Assembly: GCA_019022495.1 (NCBI GenBank)
Contig: JAFEKR010000031.1
Span: 434,001-498,000, forward strand
Length of the DNA: 64,000 bases
Direction: 5' to 3'
Source: Epichloe hybrida
Taxonomy: Eukaryota > Ascomycota > Sordariomycetes > Hypocreales > Clavicipitaceae
The notes below the pieces were generated by a model, which saw nothing but the letters and a program-made list of their open reading frames with translations, had not been told where the DNA came from and did no database searches. A program made the translations under genes and the position numbers. Position 1 is the stretch's first letter. Each line of letters starts with the position of its first letter. Of this stretch, positions 57,251-64,000 are shown one piece after another.

Positions 57251-57798
57251 AACTCTAAGTTTATTAATTACTATATTTTCCTTCTAGCTAAAGCTATAAT
57301 TAGCTAGAAAAGTAAGAAATAAAGTATTATTATAACCTTAAGTACTAAAGTAAAATATATTAGTCTCTTTAATACTAGGCTTAAAGCTATATACTTAAAA
57401 GGGGTAATAGAAAAGATTTATAAATAGTAAGTACTTTTATAGCCTTATATAAATATTTTTAAATAATATAAAATAATATAAAATTCTATAAATAAATAAA
57501 GTATATTAGAATTTAATACTATAAAATCTATAAATTAATTTAAAAAGAGATTATTAAGGTAAACTAAATCTTATAAATAAAGAATCTAGTAAACTTAGGG
57601 ATAAAGGCACTAGTAAGGCCTAAGTTAAAGAAGTAAATAAAGGTAATAAGCCTTTAAAGAAAGAAAGAAAGAATATTATAAGCACTATATTAAAGAATTA
57701 CTATAAGTTATTACTCTTTTTTTATAGGGTTTTAATAAGGGTAGTAAGAAAGAAGTTTACTAAAATTAGCACTATTATAACTCTTACTTAAGGAGAGG
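57251..57798 (+). pseudogene. RNase H end of the outer Copia pol
   Basis: About 57285-57400 reads, with one RIP stop, as the Copia RNase H signature (SWKSKK-x-SII...STxxxKYISL, with Trp to stop). The region ends with the purine tract AAGGAGAGG beside the right LTR. It fixes the outer element as Copia and its orientation as plus. Confidence 0.75.
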
Positions 57799-57941
57799 TA
57801 TTAGATTTTATAGCTAATTAGAATTACTTTAGCTAGATTATATAGTAAAGTGTATATTAGGGCTTATACTGCCTATAACCTGTATATATATAACTTATAC
57901 CTTATATGTGATATAAGCTGTCACATCATACAATTATAACA
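57799..57941 (+). repeat. Right LTR of the outer Copia element
   Basis: 143 bp, TATTAGATTTTATAGC... to ...CAATTATAACA. It aligns with the left LTR outside the MITE. The last 40 bases retain CpA/TpG (GCTGTCACATCATAC). Confidence 0.85.
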
Positions 57942-57946
57942 TTTCC
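57942..57946 (+). other. Right copy of 5-bp target-site duplication TTTCC
   Basis: This matches 19490-19494. GC-rich host sequence (ATGGGGTCTTGGG) resumes immediately after. Confidence 0.85.
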
Positions 57947-59975
57947 ATGGGGTCTTGGGTCTTGGGGTGGGCGGAATCCATGCCATGCAGATGCAGCCTG
58001 AAGTGGAATCCATTGATTGATGCCCTCGTCGAGCATCTCGTGAAAACCGGGGCTGATTGTGCTGGTTCAGAGAGAGGGCAATGGCGACGTTGCTCCAAGC
58101 TGAGGCGCATGTGTAGGAGGCACGCCCCGGCGAGAGATTGTAGGGATCAACATGAGCACCAGGCACCTTCCCACCAGGCGGCACCTTCCCACTTCCCACA
58201 TTCCCGCCTTCCCACCTTCCACCGGCGGCCGGCCACACATCAGACACCAGACATATTGACGTCAAGTCGTTAATAGCCCGCGTCTTTGACACCAGACAAT
58301 GCACAATACAAAACACACAATAACAACCATCCGAACTGACGCGGGATGCAGCAATCAGGAGACAAGCATTCACGGTCCACCGCATCGCACCGCATCGCAC
58401 CGCACCGCCTTCCCTCGGACAAGAGTTTCCACCAGGCGTTCTGAGCTCGACATGGCCATGGGTTCGTGCGTGTGTACTTTGGTACGGATTACACGTGCAG
58501 ATTAGACAAGTTCGGCCGAAACACCATGTATTATGTATGTACATACCAGACGCCCGCATGTTCCAGAAACAGAAGACCCCCTGGTTGCTCCAGGCTGTGC
58601 TGTTTGGCTCGCACCAAAATGCCGGCCCTTGGTACGGAGTAGGCGGAGGATTACGATGGCAGTGTTCATGCGTTTTGCGGAGAGGATAACGAAGTGTGTA
58701 ATACTAATCCGTACTCCTCTGAGCAGCGCATTGTGTGCCTGCCCCAGCTGTTGCAGCTTGGCGCCGTAGTTGACTCTTGGTCTCTACTCTAGTCCGTACG
58801 TTACAGCATCCACCAACTCCTGCCGCTCGCACGACTTCAAAAGTCAGGTCGATCGGCAGCGAATTCCAATCTTCGCCGAGATCAATTGATGGTGTCCAGT
58901 GGCCCGCGCCGCAGATGGCCGGCCGTTGACGCACGGAGCACCAGCTGCCACCTTTCTGGGGGGGTGTCAACGGAGATCTTGACACCAGAACTTGGCTGGG
59001 CCAGAACATGTTGGGGTCCTGGTGGAGGCCCAGGGCGCGTGGTGCAGGGGAGCCCGTGTGCCAGCCACCGGGGGGGGGGGTCATCAGCGGAGTATTGTGG
59101 AGCACATGCATGCAAGGCGCGAAAAGGAGAAACGTTGGAAACACTTTCAGAATCCACCGAGTCGCGGTCAAGGGGCTGGGCCAAACATGCAAACATGCAG
59201 TCGCACAGTACGGACATTGAGACGAGGCAAGGTCGGAATTTCGCTGCGCCCAGAGAATCATCTGGGTGAGGAAAGGCCAGGCGACATTGATCAGTTGAGT
59301 TCGAGTCGGGTGCTGTTTTCGGCCGTCTTGCGCAGAGACTCCGGCGGAAGGGGGGGGTTCTGTTTCAAAACGCCTTGCGGAGACAACTCGGAAATAAGTT
59401 TAAAGCAACCTCGTTCATCATCTTCCCCGTTCGGCGGGTCCGACCGATGATGTGCACTAATAACAAGCTACCCGGATGCAGCCACAAGGCCTCTTCTGAT
59501 CGCGCCGAGTGGGATAGAGCGCAATGGGATGAATCCAAGACTTTTTTCCCTTCCACAAACAGACGGGAGAGATGATACGCGTGCGTCAAATCTTTTGTCG
59601 CCTTCGCCTCGTTGACCTCGTGCCGCCGGCGCGTCGGCCAGATATTTTGAGACGCATGGATGATGAATTAAACCGCACAGACCGCAAAATGATCCTACAG
59701 AAACCAACCGCACGATTGCCGATGTCGCGTCAATTGCCCTAATCTCGGCCATTTGGATAAATTCGCCATGTACGGAGTAGAGTCCCTGCTAGTACTCTCC
59801 ATGGACCATGTCAAATTGCATCACTAGATACAGGTTTTTTATTTATTTTCAAATCAGGCGGTGGTGACCCTCAAAGTATGCCCCCAAACGCCAGCGCCTC
59901 AGTGGACCAATCATGCAAGCTCGTTCTTTTCAGTATATTTCTTTTGCATCTTCGCCTTTGGCAGTCTGATGCCCA
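57947..59975. other. About 2 kb of GC-rich intergenic DNA, no convincing gene
   Basis: Overlapping frames on both strands (up to 212 codons at 57921-58559 minus, 185 codons at 58704-59261 minus) have no recognisable domain, are compositionally odd (Cys/His/Pro-rich), and the first runs into the transposon LTR. Small repeats are CACCGCATCG near 58380-58400 and TTCCCACCTTCCC-type words near 58170-58220. A G10 run lies near 59080. It is most likely the 3' flank of the threonine deaminase gene plus old intergenic sequence. Confidence 0.5.
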
Positions 59976-61823
59976 CTATGTTCTCAGGAAAGTCTTGAAT
60001 ACATTCGAGTCCGTGCACTCCTCAAATGGGTAATCCACATCTTTGAGGAACTGGACCAGCTCTCCACTATCCTGGTCGGGACACGAAATACCGGCGAGAA
60101 CCTTGGCAATATCGCCGCCGTAATTTCGGTAGTGGAACAAACTGATGGTGAACCGGGGGCGGAGCGTCTTGAGGAAGCGCTCCAAGGCACCGGGCCGCTC
60201 TGGGAAGCTGAACATGTAGAGCTTCTCATTGGCAACGGCTGAGCGACCGCCGACCAGGTATCGCAGATGGCTCTTGGCAAGCTCGTCGCCAGAGAGGTCA
60301 GCCACGGCCATTTCTTCGTGGCGGATGCGCTCGAGAAGCACGCGAAGCTCTTGGTTGCGCTCCGCGGCCGGGGCTGTCAGGGACAGACCGATCATGACGT
60401 TGGCGACGTCGTTGTCGGCATATCTGTAGCTGAATTCGGTCACCGCGTACGGCATGATGGTGTCGACTAGTTTCGCGAATGCTCCCGGTCGCTCAGGGAT
60501 AGACACTGCGAGGAGGACCTCCCTGCCCTCGCCCACGGCGGCGCGCTCGGCAACGAACCGCAGGCGATCGAAATTCATGTTGGCTCCCGACGTTACGGCG
60601 ACCAGAGTGCGTTTCGAGTCGTGAGACGGATGCTGAGAGACGTATTTCTTCAAACCGGCAATGGACAAGGCCCCCGCGGGCTCCAGGCCGGAGCGAGTGT
60701 CGTCGTACATGTCCTTGATGGCGGCGCAAATCTCATCCGTCGTCACCTCGACCACGTCGTCCACCACCTCCTGGCAAATGCGGAAAGTCTCTTCGCCGAG
60801 AGTCTTGACAGCCGCGCCATCTGCGAACAAGCCGACTTCGCTGAGGACGACGCGATCTCCTTTCCGCAACGACTGAGCCAAGGCGTTTGCATCGCGGGCC
60901 TCGACGGCGATGATCTTGACATGGGGCGCCATGCGCTTCACGTAGAAGCCGATGCCGGCGACGAGGCCACCCCCGCCCGCGCAGCAAAAGATGGCCTCCA
61001 CCTTGGACATGTTGACCTGTCCGAATAGCTCATTTCCAATGGTGCCCTGACCGGCAATCACGTAGGGATCATCAAAGGGGGGGATGTTGATGAGGCCATC
61101 TTGCTTCTCCCGGCGAGCGCACTCTTCCTTGGCAGCGTCAAAGTCGGCCCCATGAAGAACAACGTGACCGCCCAGTCTAGCAACATTCATGTGCTTGATG
61201 CTGGGTGTCCCCTCGGGCATGATGATGGTGGCAGGGATCTTGAGCTTTCTCGCCGAGTAGGCCACTCCCTGGGCGTGGTTGCCGGCGGAGCAGCAAACGA
61301 CGCCTTTCCAGCTCACGGCGGGATCCAAGTGTGCCATTTTATTATAAGCCCCGCGCAACTTGAAGCTGAAGACGGGCTGTGTATCTTCTCGCTTGAGCAG
61401 GACATTGCACTCGAGCCGGTTGCTGAGATTGACGGCGGGGGTCAGGGGAGTGACATTGCAGGCTTCGTAGACTCTGGATGTAGCGCTCGCAATCATGCGC
61501 AGGTACTGTGGGCACAACAAGCATGATTGATTAGTTTGCAACGACTTCTGGAGTGGGGAGGAGATAAAAACACTCGTGTGGTTTGGGATGGAACAAAAGC
61601 TGGATTGTGTGTGATGCGTACATACGTCGGGAAATCCATTGGGGAGCAACAAGTCTTGGGGAACAGCCTGTCGCAGTTTCGCCCTCTTCTCCTCCGATGC
61701 CGGCGAGGGGTTGATGCTGTAATCCGTCAGGGCCATGCGCCCAGCCGGCGTTTCGGGTCTGTGATGGCCATTGGCCTCTGCGGCAACCCCGTTGGTTTCG
61801 GCGTGGCCTAGAAAAGAAGGCAT
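59976..61823 (-). CDS. ILV1: Threonine deaminase (threonine ammonia-lyase), two C-terminal regulatory domains
   Basis: There are two exons, 61823-61626 (66 codons) and 61505-59976. The 120-bp intron (donor GTATGT, acceptor CCACAG) joins [19 protein letters not shown] in frame. The product is 575 residues. It is a PLP enzyme: Lys115 in [12 protein letters not shown], substrate loop SAGNHAQG (139-146) and phosphate loop CAGGGG (241-246). Two ACT-like regulatory domains follow, each starting with a (I/F)PERPGA motif ([24 protein letters not shown]), as in isoleucine-feedback-inhibited enzymes. The reaction is L-threonine to 2-oxobutanoate and ammonia, first step of isoleucine synthesis. The N-terminus ([12 protein letters not shown]) is not an obvious mitochondrial presequence. 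An upstream in-frame stretch is open but low-complexity (poly-Phe from A-tracts), so I start at MPSFLGH. Confidence 0.95.
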   Translation of the reverse strand: MPSFLGHAETNGVAAEANGHHRPETPAGRMALTDYSINPSPASEEKRAKLRQAVPQDLLLPNGFPDVCTHHTQSSFCSIPNHTSVFISSPLQKSLQTNQSCLLCPQYLRMIASATSRVYEACNVTPLTPAVNLSNRLECNVLLKREDTQPVFSFKLRGAYNKMAHLDPAVSWKGVVCCSAGNHAQGVAYSARKLKIPATIIMPEGTPSIKHMNVARLGGHVVLHGADFDAAKEECARREKQDGLINIPPFDDPYVIAGQGTIGNELFGQVNMSKVEAIFCCAGGGGLVAGIGFYVKRMAPHVKIIAVEARDANALAQSLRKGDRVVLSEVGLFADGAAVKTLGEETFRICQEVVDDVVEVTTDEICAAIKDMYDDTRSGLEPAGALSIAGLKKYVSQHPSHDSKRTLVAVTSGANMNFDRLRFVAERAAVGEGREVLLAVSIPERPGAFAKLVDTIMPYAVTEFSYRYADNDVANVMIGLSLTAPAAERNQELRVLLERIRHEEMAVADLSGDELAKSHLRYLVGGRSAVANEKLYMFSFPERPGALERFLKTLRPRFTISLFHYRNYGGDIAKVLAGISCPDQDSGELVQFLKDVDYPFEECTDSNVFKTFLRT

Positions 61824-62364
61824 TTTCGAGAAAAAAAAAAAAGAAGAAAAAAAAGGCTTAAATGAAGAAGAGGAGGGGGATTCGCGGCGACGAGCCTGTG
61901 ACAGATGGGGGAATTGGCGATTTGATAATGGGGTGGGTGGGGGTGTTGTGCTTGAGTACATAATTACATAATACATAAAGGGGGGGGGGGAGAAAGAAAG
62001 AAAAAAAAAAAAAAAAAAAAAAAGGGGCACAGCAGGCAAGGTCCACCACCCACTAATATAGCTCCCGGTGCGGCAACAGTCACCGCCGCCGAAAGATGTT
62101 ATCAGGAGATGATGGATGGAAGAAGCATGGGTGCCCGATAACATGTATGTACCAGGGCGGGCCGTCTGCATTTTTTGAGGATTTCACCGTGGACGGATTT
62201 TGCGTCTTGCAGGATTTCAGATTCATGGGACCGGACCTGCTTTGCTTGTGTCCAATGTTTTGTATTTTGTGAGGCGACGAAAATTGCCAGCCTCGGCTTT
62301 CCACCAGGCCCCCCCCCCCATGTTTCCGAAGAAGTTGGGGGGGGAAAATCTAGTCTAGTCTAGT
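61824..62364. other. Intergenic region upstream of the threonine deaminase gene
   Basis: This is the promoter side of the deaminase gene and 3' flank of the ATP-grasp gene. It has A/G homopurine tracts (about 61830-61870), a G10 and A20 run near 61981-62022, and C8/G8 runs near 62311 and 62337, then a short (TCTAG)n repeat at 62350-62366. No gene. Confidence 0.55.
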
Positions 62365-63275
62365 CTACGTGGCCTCGAAGAACTTGCCCGTGCTGACATT
62401 CGCCTTGTGCCACCGTCCTTTGAAAAGATATCGCAAGAACAGCAGGGGCCATTGCACATGATAGGTCCACCAGAAGGGAAGAGGATCCCAGATTTCAAAG
62501 ATGCCGTCCTTGCAGTGGCGCACACGTCCCATGAAGGACGCGATGCTCTCTGCCAACTGGCCGAGTCCCACGGTGCCGAGAACAAAGGTCTCGTAGGCGG
62601 GATACAAGACGCTCTCGACGAGGTCTTGTCCCATCCAGTAGATGCGATGGGACGGGAGCGGATAGAGCGGCGGCGTGTGCCCGCGATCCGCATCCGCATC
62701 CGTGTCCGTCGTGGCCGGCTCCTCCAGGACGGACAGATACTCGTCCACCAAGCGCGGCGTCTGGTTGAACAGCAACACGGCGGTGTGAACTCTCGGATTG
62801 CACTCGATGGGATACACGACGGGCTTCTCCTTCTCCTCCTCCTCGTCGCTCGTCGTCGTCGTCTCGCGGCGGACGAGAAAGTCGAAGCTCACATGGCCCG
62901 TCCAGCATCTGCCTCCCGCGTCGGCCACGCGCCTGGTAAAGTCCAGCATGGAGTCGCTCAGCGCCGACCCGGCCGGAAGCGCGGCGTAGTGCATCTGCAG
63001 CTCCGACGACGGACACGCGACAAAGGCCCTCACCTTGCCCCGGACCACGAGGGCATGCGTGCAGTACTCGTCACCGCGGATGTACTCCTGCGCGACGAAG
63101 GCGGTGCCGCGGCCAAAGGGGATGGCGTCGATCCGGGCCACCGTCTCCTCCTCGGTGCCGAGCGGGACGAGCGCCGCCATCATGTCGTATCTCGCCACGT
63201 CGTCGACGCCAATCGGCTTGACGACGTACTGCGTTCCGCCGGGCCGCAGCGACAGGCCATCGCCATCGCCCTCGC

Positions 63276-63306
<31 letters not shown>

Positions 63307-64000
63307 CGCGCCCTGCCTCGTCCTCGTCCTCCTCGTCTTCAAAAACGCCCGCAGCTCCGACGCGCTGCCGACGCGCCGCGTGTCGGGCGTCGCGAGCCCG
63401 AGGGACCCGACGAGCTCCATAAAGGTCGCCTTGTCGTCCATGGCGGCCACGTCGTCGTGTCCCAGCTGGATGACCCTGGCCGACGTGCGCGCCTCGACGG
63501 CTTCCTTGGCCAGGCCGTCGCGCAGCGCGCCGCCCACGTCGGATGCCGGGATCCAGAGATGGATGCGCTCCGAGCGAACAATCTCGAGCAGCCGGGCCGT
63601 GTACGTGTACGTGTACGTGGAATACGCATCGTCGTCGCACTTTGTTGTTGTTGTTGTTGTTGTCGTTGGCAGGAGATGGAACCTGCGGATCGCTCTCGAG
63701 ACCCGACCCGAGGACAGACGATGGCCATCTGCGCCAATCACCGTGTGGCCTTGTCGGTGCAGGATACGCGCAATCGCCAGGCCCTTGGACATGGACACAC
63801 CCGTCACCAGGATCCTTTTTTTTTTTCTTTCTTCTTCTTCTTCTTCTTCTTCCCCCTCGCCCTCGCCCTCGCCCTCGCATCGCGACTGCGCGCCATTGGC
63901 TCGACAGTCATTCCGGAAAGTCGACAGGAGCGCTGCGACTACCAGAGAGAATGTGCCGAGGGGCAGGGAAACGACGCCGAGAGTGAAGAGGCACAGATTC
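62365..64000 (-). CDS. Membrane-anchored ATP-grasp ligase (CarB/MysC-like), 5' end outside window
   Basis: The frame is open from 64000 down to the stop at 62365, about 544 residues visible. The N-terminal part (63915-64000) is a membrane helix (LCLFTLGVVSLPLGTFSLVV). A Glu/Gly then Lys/Arg-rich linker follows, then a pre-ATP-grasp fold (ILVTGVSMSKGLAIARIL). ATP-grasp motifs: QYVVKPIGVDDVARYDM, FVAQEYIRGDEYCTHALV, RAFVACPSSELQMHY, GHVSFDFLVRR and the metal-binding YPIECNPRVHTAVLLF. Relatives are carbamoyl-phosphate-synthase-type ligases, including MysC, which joins glycine to 4-deoxygadusol in mycosporine synthesis. The substrate here is unknown, as no mysA/mysB neighbour is visible. Low-complexity insertions are oddities: Thr8, YTYTYT and a seven-fold Gly-Glu run at 63269-63306. 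Confidence 0.82.
63262..63306. repeat. (CCCTCG)n hexanucleotide repeat, internal, coding Gly-Glu
   Basis: About seven CCCTCG/CCTTCG/CCATCG units. On the minus strand they encode GEGEGEG within the ATP-grasp protein, between the N-terminal fold and the ATP-binding core. Confidence 0.9.
63815..63880. repeat. Poly-T, (CTT)n and (CCCTCG)n tract, coding the linker after the membrane helix
   Basis: On the minus strand this reads as (GAGGGC)n, (GAA)n, then A11, giving EGEGEGEG-Glu-run-RKKKR between the membrane segment and the catalytic part. The same GAGGGC hexamer is used at two sites in one gene. Confidence 0.88.

Larger units (their letters stand above)
19495..57941 (+). mobile_element. Outer Copia LTR retrotransposon, disrupted and expanded to 38.4 kb by nested insertions
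   Basis: Left and right LTRs match each other (TGTTGG... to ...ATTATAACA, about 143 bp after removing the MITE and a 22-bp tandem expansion on the left) and are flanked by TTTCC on both sides. A primer-binding-like GGTTAGAAGCC follows the left LTR, and a purine tract AAGGAGAGG precedes the right LTR. RNase H coding remnants precede the right LTR in plus orientation, as in Ty1/Copia. Only about 1 kb of left interior and 0.55 kb of right interior remain. About 3-3.5 kb of pol expected for a Copia element is missing, so nested insertion was accompanied by deletion. The whole interval is AT-rich and depleted of CpA/TpG, in sharp contrast to both flanks. Confidence 0.82.

Noticed and set aside
19495..57941. 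Mitochondrial DNA or a horizontally acquired AT-rich segment
   Set aside because: Paired LTRs, target duplications and retroelement domains with RIP-type changes explain the AT content fully.
57921..58559. 212-codon minus-strand frame next to the transposon edge
   Set aside because: No recognisable domain, odd Cys/His-rich composition, and it runs into the Copia LTR. GC-rich DNA produces such frames by chance.
58704..59450. Several overlapping frames of 110-185 codons on both strands
   Set aside because: They overlap each other in all phases, have no family resemblance, and show no plausible introns linking them.
61824..62171. N-terminal extension of threonine deaminase through the open upstream frame
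   Set aside because: The extension is poly-Phe/Ser from homopolymer tracts. The family start matches the Met at 61823.

Overview
The window is nuclear DNA of a filamentous ascomycete, most likely a sordariomycete. The evidence is short 65-130 bp GT-AG introns, GC-rich exons, fungal protein families (PhiA-type cell-wall protein, secreted GH76, yapsin-like protease, Ppc89-type spindle pole body protein), and a transposon block carrying the signature of repeat-induced point mutation (RIP). It has three parts: a gene-rich left arm (1-19.5 kb), a 38.4 kb AT-rich transposon block (19,495-57,941), and a gene-bearing right arm (57.9-64 kb).

Left arm: the 3' end of a Noc2-like ribosome-biogenesis gene (+), a Ppc89/Cep57-like coiled-coil gene (-), a secreted GH76 alpha-mannanase-like gene (+), a yapsin-like aspartic protease homologue whose second catalytic Asp reads Asn (+), a PhiA-family cell-wall protein (-), methionine-S-sulfoxide reductase MsrA (+), a mitochondrial Bax-inhibitor/GHITM-type membrane protein (-), and a large protein with two cyclic-nucleotide-binding domains, an F-box and leucine-rich repeats (-). 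Three neighbouring genes (5.6-11.4 kb) encode predicted secreted or cell-wall proteins. The rest are housekeeping or regulatory. I see no biosynthetic cluster.

Transposon block: both edges are defined to the base. A Copia-type LTR retrotransposon begins at 19,495 and ends at 57,941 with a 5-bp target-site duplication TTTCC on each side, so the whole AT island is one nested insertion. Its left LTR is itself interrupted by a 353-bp Mutator-type MITE (9-bp duplication). Inside lie a second, complete Copia element (24,211-31,615, 820-bp LTRs, duplication ACCTT) inserted into a reverse-oriented Gypsy copy with an internal deletion; a forward Gypsy element (from 35,670) hit by two hAT-like elements (8-bp duplications) and by a complete Gypsy copy of its own family (43,736-50,462, duplication CCTTG); a third hAT-like copy cut short; and a Gypsy chromovirus remnant (52,506-57,250). 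All retroelement reading frames are riddled with TAA/TAG codons where Gln or Trp is expected, and catalytic Asp codons have become Asn, as expected from CpA-to-TpA mutation. No intact transposon protein remains.

Right arm: about 2 kb with no recognisable gene, then threonine deaminase (ILV1-type, two C-terminal regulatory domains) (-) and a membrane-anchored MysC/CarB-like ATP-grasp ligase (-) that runs off the right edge.

I did not find a convincing new multi-gene system. The most informative features are the datable nested-insertion order with exact duplications, three small DNA-element families, two unusual tandem arrays in the younger Copia element, and the aspartic-protease homologue with an altered active site.
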